Below, piece after piece: positions 30,267 to 37,949 of a DNA stretch of 62,950 nucleotides. This DNA is from Campylobacter sp. (GTDB taxonomy: Bacteria; Campylobacterota; Campylobacteria; Campylobacterales; Campylobacteraceae). The stretch is taken from positions 1 to 62,950 of the forward strand of contig JAGBJQ010000096.1 of the NCBI GenBank assembly GCA_017934385.1, written 5' to 3'. The notes beneath the pieces are model-generated. The model was not told where the DNA came from, made no database searches, and worked only from the letters and a program-made list of their open reading frames with translations. Numbering within the stretch: the stretch's first letter is position 1; the number at the start of each line of letters is the position of its first letter. The translations under genes and the position numbers were made by a program.

Positions 30267-31022
30267 ATGAAATTTAAAATTTTATCTCTTCTAACCTGCG
30301 CCGCAACAGCGTCATTTGCGCACTTTGGCGTGATTTTAGCTGACAGCGACATCGTCGAAGATGATGCGAAAAACAAGCTAAATTTAGTTTATGAATTCAC
30401 TCACCCTTTCGAACAAAATCGTATGAATTTAGAAATTCCAAATGTGGCTGAAATTTGGGTAAATGGCGAGAAAAAGCCGTTTTTGGATAGCTTAAAAGCA
30501 CAAAAAGATGGCGAAAACGGCTACTACACGGCTGAATTTGAGGTAAAAGAACCGGGCGTTTATCAATTTTACTTCGATCCTAAGCCATATTTCGAACCAG
30601 CTGAGGAAAAATTTATCCGCCACCAGACAAAAACTATAATCGACGCTTACGGATACGGCGAGGGCTGGGACGAGCCAGTGGGGCTAAAAGCCGAAATCGT
30701 GCCACTTACGCGCCCATTTGGGCTGTATGCGGGCAACTCATTTTGCGGGACAGTATTATACAAAAATGCCCCAGCCAAGGGCGTAGAAGTCGAGATCGAG
30801 CACTATAACAAATCAGGTCTGAAAGCCCCTAGCGAGGACCATATCACGCAGGTTGTAAAGACTAATGCAAACGGGGAATTTTGCTTTACGATGCCTCTAT
30901 CTGGGCATTGGGGCTTTGCGGCGTTAATAGATGATGACGAAAAAGTCGCGCACGAGGGCAAAGAGTATGGCGTCGAGCTTGGCGCGGTGCTTTGGGTGCA
31001 AACCAAAGACTACGAAAAATAG
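30267..31022 (+). CDS. nikK: Nickel transport periplasmic protein, DUF4198 family
   Basis: 251 residues. Signal peptide through about ATASFA, then a mature N-terminus beginning HFGV, whose histidine is likely a metal ligand. Conserved family stretches include EFTHPFEQNRM, the histidine pair region FIRHQTKT, and GHWGFA near the C-terminus. In NikKMLQO systems this protein handles periplasmic nickel for the membrane core. It leads the operon; nikM starts 142 bases later after an AT-rich spacer. AAGGAG supports the ATG. Confidence 0.85.
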   Translation: MKFKILSLLTCAATASFAHFGVILADSDIVEDDAKNKLNLVYEFTHPFEQNRMNLEIPNVAEIWVNGEKKPFLDSLKAQKDGENGYYTAEFEVKEPGVYQFYFDPKPYFEPAEEKFIRHQTKTIIDAYGYGEGWDEPVGLKAEIVPLTRPFGLYAGNSFCGTVLYKNAPAKGVEVEIEHYNKSGLKAPSEDHITQVVKTNANGEFCFTMPLSGHWGFAALIDDDEKVAHEGKEYGVELGAVLWVQTKDYEK

Positions 31023-31164
31023 GGATTTGCGCGTGAAATTCAGCGTAAAATTTGGGCAAAATTTAGTATGAATTTAAGTGAGAAATTCGGCGCAAATTTT
31101 GCCTATAAATTTAGCTCAAATTTGAGCGAAATTTCATTTAAAATTACGAAATTTAGGACATTAA

Positions 31165-31755
31165 ATGCACATTAGCGAAGGCGTTTTACCAAGCGAAATT
31201 TTAATCTCAGGCTGGGCGATAAGTGCGCCCGTGGTGGCGTATCTCGCATACCGCTTAAAAGTAGAGAAAATCCCGCAAGTAGCGTGTATGAGCGCGATTT
31301 TTTTCATCGCTTCGTTTATCCATTTGCCAGTGGGCGCAAGCTCTGTGCATTTGATTTTGGGCGGATTAATCGGCGCGGTATTGGGGCGCGACGCGATTTT
31401 AGCGATATTTGTGGGACTCATGCTTCAAGGGGTTTTCTTTGGCTTTGGCGGGATTACGATTTTGGGCGTAAATACCGCAATCATCGGCTTTCCAGCCGTT
31501 TTGGGCGCAGTGTTTGTGCGTGTGTGGAAAAATGCCAAAATGCCCACCGCATCGGCGTTTTTCCTAGCAGGAGCGGTGCCGATACTCATCTCGACGCTAC
31601 TTTTGGATTTAATCCTTTTTGCTAGTGGCAAGGAATTTTACACAATCATCACGCTAATCTCGCTAGAATCGGCGGTTTTGGCGGTTTTGGAGGGGATCAT
31701 CGCGCTGTTTGCGCTGAAATTTATCGTGCGGGTAAAAAAGGAAATTTTGCTATGA
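31165..31755 (+). CDS. nikM: Nickel ECF transporter substrate-binding membrane subunit
   Basis: 196 residues. The N-terminus MHISEGVLP fixes the start, because the free amino group, His2 and nearby residues bind the metal in NikM/CbiM proteins. About five to six membrane helices follow. A conserved SSVHLILGGLIGAVLG segment with a histidine near residue 54 is present. The preceding TTTAGGACATTAA gives an AGGA ribosome site. It overlaps nikL by four bases. Confidence 0.9.
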   Translation: MHISEGVLPSEILISGWAISAPVVAYLAYRLKVEKIPQVACMSAIFFIASFIHLPVGASSVHLILGGLIGAVLGRDAILAIFVGLMLQGVFFGFGGITILGVNTAIIGFPAVLGAVFVRVWKNAKMPTASAFFLAGAVPILISTLLLDLILFASGKEFYTIITLISLESAVLAVLEGIIALFALKFIVRVKKEILL

Positions 31756-32228
31756 AAAGGCTCATTTTTGCGCTGTTTGCGTTAGCTTTGGCGAATACTG
31801 CCCCGGCTCACTCGCTCAAAGTTTTTGCTAGCCAAGACGGGGAAAATGTGCGTATAAAAAGCTTTTTTTATGGCAATTCGCCCTGCCAAAACTGCGATGT
31901 GAAAATCAGCCAAAACGGCGCAGTATTACTAGAATCAAAAACCGATAAAACTGGCGTTTTAAGCCTAAATTTGGGCGCTGGGGAATACGAAATCGAAATT
32001 TACGGCGGCGCAGGTCATGCGAAAAAAATAAATTTTAAAGTAGAAAATTTAGGTGGAAATTCGCAAAATTTGCAAAGCCAAAATTTAGATCAAAATTCAA
32101 GCGAAATTTTGCAAAATTCGCTTGAACCAAAAAATTTATCAAACCAAAATTTATTAAATTTTGCGCTTAGTTTGGCTATAATTTTCGCGATTTTTGGCGC
32201 ACTCTACGCCATAAAAAAACGCAAATAA
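31752..32228 (+). CDS. nikL: Nickel transporter accessory subunit, single-span
   Basis: 158 residues. N-terminal signal or anchor (about 1-18), a small beta domain with CQNC (residues about 43-46), an Asn/Gln/Leu-rich linker (about 95-130), and a C-terminal helix (about 133-152) ending YAIKKRK. This matches NikL, the partner that bridges NikM in NikMLQO systems. Its ATGA overlap with nikM implies translational coupling. Confidence 0.8.
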   Translation: MKRLIFALFALALANTAPAHSLKVFASQDGENVRIKSFFYGNSPCQNCDVKISQNGAVLLESKTDKTGVLSLNLGAGEYEIEIYGGAGHAKKINFKVENLGGNSQNLQSQNLDQNSSEILQNSLEPKNLSNQNLLNFALSLAIIFAIFGALYAIKKRK

Positions 32229-32288
32229 GGATCAAAAATCAAAACTTTTAACCCCTGCCAAAACGCCGCAATTAGCCTACTTTGCTTT

Positions 32289-32903
32289 GTGATTTATAGC
32301 TTTTTTGTCGCACTTGGGGGCAAAATTTATCTTAGCTATTTTTTGCCAGTTTTGGCTCTTTTGGCACTAAATTTCGCCGATTTTAAAGAGATTTTTAAAA
32401 AACTTGCGATTTTAAATATTTTTGTATTTTTTATGATACTAAGCGCGCTAATAGCGCAAAATTCGCACTTTGCACTGCTTGTATTTTTTCGAGCAAATTT
32501 GATTATGCTTTTTGCGATTTTGATTTTTTGGAAGCGGGACGAGTATTTTTTGGCACGCGGGGTGCGAAATTTAGGGCTTGGGGATAAAATTTCATCGATT
32601 TTTTATTTTTGCGTGAAATTTATCGCGTTTTTGCGCGCGGAGTTAGAACGCCAAAAAACCGTGCTTTTGGTGCGTGGATTTAGGGCGAAAAGTTCGATTT
32701 TTAGCTACAAAACCTACGCAAACTGCGTCGCGCTACTGATTTTAGGGGCGTTAGGTAGGGCAGAAAATCTGCAAAACGCCCTGATTACGCGCGGATTTAG
32801 CGGGAAATTTTTCTTCGCCAAAGAGAAATTTGGCACACTTGAAATCGGATTTTTATTTTTTGTATTAATTTGCCTTTTTGTAAGGCTTGGAGAGATGATT
32901 TGA
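32289..32903 (+). CDS. nikQ: Nickel ECF transporter T component, start uncertain
   Basis: 204 residues from GTG at 32289. This is the CbiQ/EcfT-type subunit coupling NikM to the ATPase: several N-terminal helices and a cytoplasmic coupling helix with the alanine-arginine motif VRGFRAKS near 129. GTG 32289 lacks a ribosome site. The frame stays open and family-like upstream to the nikL stop (…FNPCQNAAISLLCF). A TAAGGA at 32226-32231 sits seven bases before an in-frame ATC at 32238, where ATG would be expected. The true start is probably that near-cognate codon, giving 221 residues. The stop overlaps the nikO start. Confidence 0.8.
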   Translation: MIYSFFVALGGKIYLSYFLPVLALLALNFADFKEIFKKLAILNIFVFFMILSALIAQNSHFALLVFFRANLIMLFAILIFWKRDEYFLARGVRNLGLGDKISSIFYFCVKFIAFLRAELERQKTVLLVRGFRAKSSIFSYKTYANCVALLILGALGRAENLQNALITRGFSGKFFFAKEKFGTLEIGFLFFVLICLFVRLGEMI

Positions 32904-33730
32904 GCTGTTCGGTAAAACTTAGAAATTTAAGCGCGAAAATGGGCGAGAGAAGCCTTTTTTCTGGGCTAAATTTAGATGTCGCGCACAAGGAAAAAATCGT
33001 AATCTTGGGCGAAAATGGTCGCGGAAAAACCACACTTTTAGAGATTTTATGCGGGTTAAGGGCGCCTAGTGGCGGAGAGATCGAGATTTTTCACGAAAAA
33101 ATTTCTAGCGTCAAAGAGTTTGCGAAATTTCGTCAAAATATCGGGTTTTTGTTTCAAAACTCCGACGAGCAATTCATCTGCGCCAATGTCTTTGACGATG
33201 TCGCATTTGGGCTTAGAGCGCGAAACGAAGCGATAAAAAAGGGGCAAAACGGGGGCGCAAAAAAGGCTAAAATTTTAAAATTTTTCCGTAAAAATTCGGG
33301 CGAAAATTTAGAGCAAAATTCCAGCGAAAATTCTAGTGAAATTTTCACCACGCCGCACAATCACCACATAAAACCGCGAAAAATTTTAAGCGAAGACGAG
33401 ATAAAAATCCAAGTTGATGAGATTTTGCAGCGCTTTGGAATCTCGCATTTAAGGGACGCCGTGCCGTATCATCTAAGTGGTGGCGAGAAAAAACTCGTCG
33501 CACTTGCTGGGGTGATCGTGTGCGAGCCTGAGATAGTTTTGCTCGATGAGCCCACGACCGGGCTTGATTTTGCTATGCAATCGCGCGTCGCAAAAATCCT
33601 CAAAAACCTCGATCTTAGCGAGATTATCGTAAGCCATGATGAGAAATTTATAGGTGCCGTGGCGGATAAAATTTACACATTGGGCGAAAACGGATTATTT
33701 AGCGCAAATGGCGAGCCTTGCGGGATTTGA
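32900..33730 (+). CDS. nikO: Nickel ECF transporter ATPase with histidine-bearing insert
   Basis: 276 residues from TTG at 32900, overlapping the nikQ TGA and preceded by GGAGAG. A TTG at 32870 in the same frame is less likely. Walker A GENGRGKTT, Q-loop FLFQNSDEQF, signature LSGGEKK, Walker B VLLDEPTTGLD and switch histidine VSHDE are intact. Between the DDVAFG segment and the signature there is about 50 extra residues (about 112-161), Lys/Asn/Ser-rich, with HNHH, absent from usual CbiO/NikO proteins. The last 22 bases run antisense into a tRNA-Glu gene. Confidence 0.88.
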   Translation: MSCSVKLRNLSAKMGERSLFSGLNLDVAHKEKIVILGENGRGKTTLLEILCGLRAPSGGEIEIFHEKISSVKEFAKFRQNIGFLFQNSDEQFICANVFDDVAFGLRARNEAIKKGQNGGAKKAKILKFFRKNSGENLEQNSSENSSEIFTTPHNHHIKPRKILSEDEIKIQVDEILQRFGISHLRDAVPYHLSGGEKKLVALAGVIVCEPEIVLLDEPTTGLDFAMQSRVAKILKNLDLSEIIVSHDEKFIGAVADKIYTLGENGLFSANGEPCGI

Positions 33731-33785
33731 ACCACGCGTTTCTACACTGAGAATGTAGCGTCCTGGGCCGCTAGACGAAAAGCTC
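33709..33785 (-). tRNA. tRNA-Glu, anticodon CUC, with bulged T-stem
   Basis: Read on the minus strand: acceptor GAGCTTT / AAGGCTC (one wobble), D-arm GTC...GAC, anticodon stem CTACA / TGTAG with loop TTCTCAG giving anticodon CTC, discriminator G and encoded CCA. The variable region is AAAC, then the T-stem reads GCG-T-GG against CCCGC: five pairs with one extra T bulged. D-arm features match tRNA-Glu. The 3-prime end overlaps the nikO coding end on the opposite strand. Confidence 0.75.
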
Positions 33786-33885
33786 AAAAGTGCGAATTAT
33801 ACTATTTTTTTGCTAAATTTTGCTTTTACTCTAAATAAAATTAAAAATTTCGGCAAATTTAAAGGCGAAATTTGCCGAAATTTAG

Positions 33886-34347
33886 CTATTTGCTGTGTAG
33901 TTGCGTCTCTATAATCTCTTTTTTGCAAGTTTGCAAATCTACCCTATAAAGAAACGCCGTGTAAATTGGCGCATAGGTATATCCATTGAAAACAGTCCCA
34001 TTTTCTTTTAAACCATATTTGAAACATAAAGTCTCTCCTACTTTTGCCACGATTGTTTCGCCCCACTCAGGGATACCAACATAAATTTTTGTTTGTATAT
34101 TTGCAGGAATTTCGACTTTTGCATACGCCCCGTTGCTTATCGTGCCGATTTCTTTCGCGCCATCTCCATTATCATAGTAAGCCGTAGTGCGCACCAACGC
34201 CCCCATGGCACTCGTTTGTCTATAAACATAAACTATGGCATTATTATTTTGGGGTTCGACAAAATGCTCAAATTTCGCGCCTTTGGCACCACAACCACTC
34301 AAAAAAATCGCAAAAAATATAGAAAATAAACAAATTTTCTTAAACAT
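33886..34347 (-). CDS. Lipoprotein of DUF2846 type
   Basis: 153 residues. The lipoprotein signal ends LSGCG, giving Cys19. The domain begins AIVYVYRQTSAMGALV and contains GAYAKVEIPANIQTKI, the pattern of DUF2846 proteins, small beta-sandwich lipoproteins of unknown function. Start ATG has AAGGATTTAA upstream. It stands alone, followed by AT-rich spacer. Confidence 0.65.
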   Translation of the reverse strand: MFKKICLFSIFFAIFLSGCGAKGAKFEHFVEPQNNNAIVYVYRQTSAMGALVRTTAYYDNGDGAKEIGTISNGAYAKVEIPANIQTKIYVGIPEWGETIVAKVGETLCFKYGLKENGTVFNGYTYAPIYTAFLYRVDLQTCKKEIIETQLHSK

Positions 34348-34419
34348 TTAAATCCTTTATCATAAAATTATTCGCAAAATTTTAAAAACTCAAAACATTA
34401 TCGCTAATTAGGACCAAAT

Positions 34420-34746
34420 TTACACCAGCTTCAACGCTATCACGCTAAAAATTATCAAAAATAAAAATCCGTATTGTTTGGGGGCTAGTTTTTCAGCGTT
34501 TAGCACTACGCCAACGCCCAAAGCCCCAATCGTGCCAATCCCCGTCCAAATCGCATACGCTACGCTCATATCAAAAACTCTCATCGCAAAGCTTAAAAAA
34601 GAGAGCGAAATCCCAAAAGAAATCGCCATACAAACGACGATAGCAAATTTTCGCATAAATTTCGTTTGCTTCACCCAAAGCGTAGTCAAAAAGACGCCCA
34701 AAACTTCAAAAAGTCCGGCAATCAAAAGTGCCAAAAAATGTATCAT
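34420..34746 (-). CDS. Small multidrug resistance transporter, second subunit of a pair
   Basis: 108 residues, four membrane helices. Helix 1 has the essential glutamate in LIAGLFEVLGV (Glu14). Helix 3 contains AYAIWTGIGTIGA, the classic SMR signature. It overlaps the other SMR gene as ATGA. Adjacent unequal SMR genes usually form a heterodimer (as EbrAB or YkkCD). The pair corresponds to Cj0309c-Cj0310c of C. jejuni. Substrate could be cationic drugs or guanidinium-type compounds. Confidence 0.88.
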   Translation of the reverse strand: MIHFLALLIAGLFEVLGVFLTTLWVKQTKFMRKFAIVVCMAISFGISLSFLSFAMRVFDMSVAYAIWTGIGTIGALGVGVVLNAEKLAPKQYGFLFLIIFSVIALKLV

Positions 34747-35078
34747 AAATGCTCTTTGCCACTATTTTTAAGCCCAATAACGCCGATTATCAGTAAGATT
34801 ACGAAAAAAATTCGCAAAAAATTTATCTCTTCGCCATTATGCAGTGCATGAGTGATTTCGGCAATGACAATCAAAGCCGTGCCAAGCCCCACAAATAGCG
34901 TGTAGCAAATGCTTGCTGGAAGTAGTTTGAAAGCTTGCATTAAAAGAAAAAAGCAACCAACTACGCAAAGTATAGTTAAAGTCCAGCCTAGCGGAGTCCC
35001 AGCATGTTTTAACCCATACGCCCAACCGCACTCCAAACAAGCACAAAACGCAACTAGAAAAAAAGCAAATTTAGACAT
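34743..35078 (-). CDS. Small multidrug resistance transporter, first subunit of a pair
   Basis: 111 residues from ATG at 35078; a TTG two codons upstream is possible but no better. Four helices. Helix 1 carries the conserved glutamate in CLECGWAYGLKH, close to the ECxWA motif of the SugE/YkkC branch. Helix 3 has ICYTLFVGLGTA. It lies 13 bases after kdsA and may be transcribed with it. The asymmetry between the two proteins supports a heterodimer. Confidence 0.85.
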   Translation of the reverse strand: MSKFAFFLVAFCACLECGWAYGLKHAGTPLGWTLTILCVVGCFFLLMQAFKLLPASICYTLFVGLGTALIVIAEITHALHNGEEINFLRIFFVILLIIGVIGLKNSGKEHL

Positions 35079-35097
35079 AAACAATCCAAAAACAAAT

Positions 35098-35901
35098 TTA
35101 ATCTAAATTCAAAGCCTTTTTAATCGCTAAAATTTCATTAATATTTTTTTCTAATTCGTCCAAATTTAGCATATTTGGCCCATCGCACAAGGCTTCGCAC
35201 GGATTTAGGTGCGTTTCGTAGAAAAACCCATCGACCCCCACGCTAGCAGCCGCGCGCGCTAGATATGGCACAAATCTCGCGTCTCCGCCACTTGTCGCAC
35301 CATTTGCACTTGGCATTTGCACGCTGTGTGTCGCGTCGAAAATCACAGGCGCAAACTCACGCATTATCGGGAAACTTCGCATATCAACGACGAGATTTCC
35401 GTATCCAAAGGTGCTTCCCCTCTCACACAGCCACACGCCGTTTTCTTTGGCGGCTGCGTAACCTGAGCTTTTTACGCCACGCGTTTCAAGGACTTTTTTC
35501 ACGCTGTGATTCATCGCCTGCGGTGCGAGAAACTGCCCTTTTTTGATATTTACCACGGCTTTTGTTTTAGCAGCAGCTACAAGCAAATCGGTTTGGCGGC
35601 ACAAAAACGCCGGGATTTGTAACGCATCAGCGACCTCCGCCACAGGCGCAGCTTGGGTGCTCTCGTGAATATCTGTTAAAATTTTAAAACCAAATTTTTC
35701 TTTTACTTCGGCTAGTATTTCGCAGCCCTTTTTAAGCCCCGGACCGCGGAAGCTTGCGATACTCGTGCGGTTTGCCTTATCAAAACTGCTTTTAAAATAA
35801 AAATCAATCCCGTCCATTTCGTGAAATTTGCGAAGCTTCTCAGCCACCGCGAAAATTAGCTCTTTGCTTTCGATGACGCAAGGTCCTGCGATTAAAATCA
35901 T
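35098..35901 (-). CDS. kdsA: 3-deoxy-8-phosphooctulonate synthase
   Basis: 267 residues. It condenses phosphoenolpyruvate with arabinose 5-phosphate to make Kdo 8-phosphate for lipid A-core assembly. Motifs: [10 protein letters not shown] at the N-terminus, [23 protein letters not shown], and [11 protein letters not shown] with [18 protein letters not shown] near the end. A cysteine in AGPCV is as in metal-dependent KdsA enzymes. Start has AAAGGAT upstream. Confidence 0.97.
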   Translation of the reverse strand: MILIAGPCVIESKELIFAVAEKLRKFHEMDGIDFYFKSSFDKANRTSIASFRGPGLKKGCEILAEVKEKFGFKILTDIHESTQAAPVAEVADALQIPAFLCRQTDLLVAAAKTKAVVNIKKGQFLAPQAMNHSVKKVLETRGVKSSGYAAAKENGVWLCERGSTFGYGNLVVDMRSFPIMREFAPVIFDATHSVQMPSANGATSGGDARFVPYLARAAASVGVDGFFYETHLNPCEALCDGPNMLNLDELEKNINEILAIKKALNLD

Positions 35902-35958
35902 TTTCTATCCTTTGTTTAAATTTCGGCTATTTTAACCAAATTTAATTAATAATTAATC

Positions 35959-36546
35959 TTAATACGGCTTGCCAAACATCTTCTCGTAATGCTCGTAAAA
36001 TCGCTTGTAGTAGGGGTTAGAGTAGCGTTTGCGCATACCGTAATTATAGCACTCGATTGTGTCTTTTATATTTTTGTTTTTGGCGTTCCAGCATTTGCGC
36101 AGGATTTTGGCGCATTTTGTGAGATTATAAACGGGGTTAAAGATATAATCAATCTCGCTTTTGTCGAAATTTACGGCATTTAGCTGCCCAAGTCCCACAT
36201 CGATAGGAAAGCCGTCCTCGTAGAGTTCTTTTGCGATTTGGATTGCGTAGGCTTCGTTTATGGGGTGGATCGCCACGACCCATTTGGAGCGATTTAGGCT
36301 GTAATTGCTAGTGCGGATTCGCGCATTTGGACTGCTTAGGGTGGCGAAATAATCGGCGTTTGCTTTATTTGTGAGAAATGAAATCGCAAAGGGGTTAAAA
36401 TCGCTTTCGATTTTTACGATTGTGTATAAAATTTCGGGTTTGACGCCCTCGTTTGTGGCGACATACGCGATGGAATTTGTAATATCTGCGTGCGAATACC
36501 CAAACAATCGCAATGAAAAAAATAAAATCAGTATAAAATTTCTCAT
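35959..36546 (-). CDS. Periplasmic lytic transglycosylase (SLT/VirB1-like)
   Basis: 195 residues. Signal peptide (about 1-17). The SLT catalytic glutamate lies in ILYTIVKIESDFNPFAIS (about residue 47). Later conserved segments are VGLGQLNAVNF and NPVYNLTKCAKILR, followed by DTIECYNYG. It cleaves peptidoglycan glycan strands, usually to open space for envelope machines. No secretion system is adjacent, so its role is probably general or flagellar. Confidence 0.85.
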   Translation of the reverse strand: MRNFILILFFSLRLFGYSHADITNSIAYVATNEGVKPEILYTIVKIESDFNPFAISFLTNKANADYFATLSSPNARIRTSNYSLNRSKWVVAIHPINEAYAIQIAKELYEDGFPIDVGLGQLNAVNFDKSEIDYIFNPVYNLTKCAKILRKCWNAKNKNIKDTIECYNYGMRKRYSNPYYKRFYEHYEKMFGKPY

Positions 36547-36637
36547 AACTCTTTCTTGTTAAATTTAGCTTTGCGTGAGTATAGCAAAAAATTCGATTTT
36601 TTGCTCCAATTTAAGCGAAATTTAATATCAATCGATA

Positions 36638-36643
36638 TATAAT
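36638..36643 (+). promoter_or_regulatory. -10 box for the Val-Asp-Lys tRNA cluster
   Basis: TATAAT in GATATATAATCAC, 21 bases before the first tRNA base, a good distance for a start site near 36650. Confidence 0.6.
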
Positions 36644-36664
36644 CACATTTCATTTTTAATAAAT

Positions 36665-36740
36665 GGTCGCTTAGCTCAGTTGGTAGAGCGCCACCCTTAC
36701 AAGGTGGATGTCATAAGTTCGAGTCTTATAGCGACCACCA
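36665..36740 (+). tRNA. tRNA-Val, anticodon UAC
   Basis: Acceptor GGTCGCT / AGCGACC, D-arm GCTC...GAGC, anticodon stem CCACC / GGTGG with loop CTTACAA (anticodon TAC), TTCGAGT T-loop and encoded CCA. First of three tRNAs in tandem. Confidence 0.96.
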
Positions 36741-36745
36741 CTTGT

Positions 36746-36822
36746 GCGATGGTAGTTCAGCTGGTTAGAATGCCGCCCTGTCAAGGCGGAGGTCGTGGGT
36801 TCGAGCCCCATCCATCGCGCCA
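36746..36822 (+). tRNA. tRNA-Asp, anticodon GUC
   Basis: Acceptor GCGATGG / CCATCGC, discriminator G, anticodon stem CCGCC / GGCGG with loop CTGTCAA (anticodon GTC), TTCGAGC T-loop and encoded CCA. Five bases after tRNA-Val. Confidence 0.96.
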
Positions 36823-36839
36823 CTTACTTTACAATCCGT

Positions 36840-36915
36840 GTCTTGCTAGCTCAGTCGGTAGAGCATCTCACTTTTAATGAGGGGGCCGTTGGTTCGAATC
36901 CAACGCAGGACACCA
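36840..36915 (+). tRNA. tRNA-Lys, anticodon UUU
   Basis: Acceptor GTCTTGC / GCAGGAC with one wobble, D-arm GCTC...GAGC, anticodon loop CTTTTAA (anticodon TTT), TTCGAAT T-loop, encoded CCA. Last of the cluster. Confidence 0.96.
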
Positions 36916-36986
36916 CTTTTTTATCCACATAATTTTTAACCCTTAAAGTGTTTGGCTTAAAACCTATATAAATTTTATTTTTCTTT

Positions 36987-36995
36987 TGATATAAT
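36987..36995 (+). promoter_or_regulatory. Extended -10 promoter for the HlyD/ABC export operon
   Basis: TG-A-TATAAT, a full extended -10 element, 27 bases before the HlyD-family ATG and followed by CGCC. Confidence 0.65.
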
Positions 36996-37022
36996 CGCCA
37001 GATTTCAATTTTTGGGTATTTT

Positions 37023-37949
37023 ATGAAAAATTTCTTTTTACTAATTTTCTTTTTTTCGTTTGCAAACTCGCAAGAGCTACTAAATGGCTACATAGAGGCT
37101 GAATTTACCTATATTTCGCCGTATAATTCTGGGATTTTAGATGAAATTTATGTCCAAAAAGGGCAAGAAATTTCGCCAGAAGATAAACTTTTTTGCGTAG
37201 ATAAGGGTCTTGGCGAAGCAAATGTCAAAATCGCCCAAAACGAAGTAAATAAGGCAAAATCAAACTACGAAAATTTAATCAAAGGCAAAAGACAAAGCGA
37301 AATCTCTGCCCTAAATGCCCAGTTAAATTCCGCTAAAATCGCACTCGAAAACGCACAAAAAGAGTTTTTTAGAGCGCAAAAACTTTTCAAATCAAACACC
37401 ATAAGCAAATCCGAATTCGACCAAAAATCTGCGAATTTCAACACTGCAAAGGCCAAAGTCGCGGAATTCGAGGCAGTGTTACAAACAGCTAACCTTGGCG
37501 CAAGGGACGATGAAATCGAAATCGCAAAAACAAATATCGCCATTGCCGAGCAAAATTTAGAAAAAACAAAATTAATCTTTGCCAAAAACACAGCCGTCTC
37601 GCAACACAGCGGTCAAATTTACGATATTTATTTCAAAAAAGGCGAATTTGTCGGCCCAAACAGCCCGGTTTTATCGATTTTAGAACCGCAAAATATCAAA
37701 GTCAGATTTTTTGTGCCACAAAAAATCCTTGCGAAGCTCAAAATCGGCGATGAAATCGGAGTTTCGTGCGACGGCTGTGAGGGCGAAAAACCAGCTGTAA
37801 TCTCGTATATCTCGCCAAGCGCCGAATTTACTCCGCCCGTGATTTACAGCGTCGCAAGCAGAGAAAAAATGGTCTTTATGCTCGAAGCAACCTTTGCGCC
37901 AAACACCGAATTTAAGCCGGGTTTGGGCGTTAGCGTGAGAATAAAATGA
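37023..37949 (+). CDS. HlyD-family periplasmic adaptor (membrane fusion protein)
   Basis: 308 residues. N-terminal signal or anchor (about 1-17). A biotinyl/lipoyl-like half domain (ISPYNSGILDEIYVQKGQEI) precedes a long helical hairpin coiled coil (about 65-185). The second lipoyl half (HSGQIYDIYFKKGEFV) and a beta-barrel domain follow. It links the downstream ABC exporter to an outer-membrane channel. The layout matches YbhG-type adaptors. The stop overlaps the ATPase ATG by four bases. Confidence 0.88.
   Translation: MKNFFLLIFFFSFANSQELLNGYIEAEFTYISPYNSGILDEIYVQKGQEISPEDKLFCVDKGLGEANVKIAQNEVNKAKSNYENLIKGKRQSEISALNAQLNSAKIALENAQKEFFRAQKLFKSNTISKSEFDQKSANFNTAKAKVAEFEAVLQTANLGARDDEIEIAKTNIAIAEQNLEKTKLIFAKNTAVSQHSGQIYDIYFKKGEFVGPNSPVLSILEPQNIKVRFFVPQKILAKLKIGDEIGVSCDGCEGEKPAVISYISPSAEFTPPVIYSVASREKMVFMLEATFAPNTEFKPGLGVSVRIK

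Noticed and set aside
32870-32899. Upstream TTG start for nikO
   Set aside because: It lies well inside nikQ, lacks a ribosome site, and adds ten residues unlike ABC ATPase N-termini. TTG 32900 has GGAGAG.
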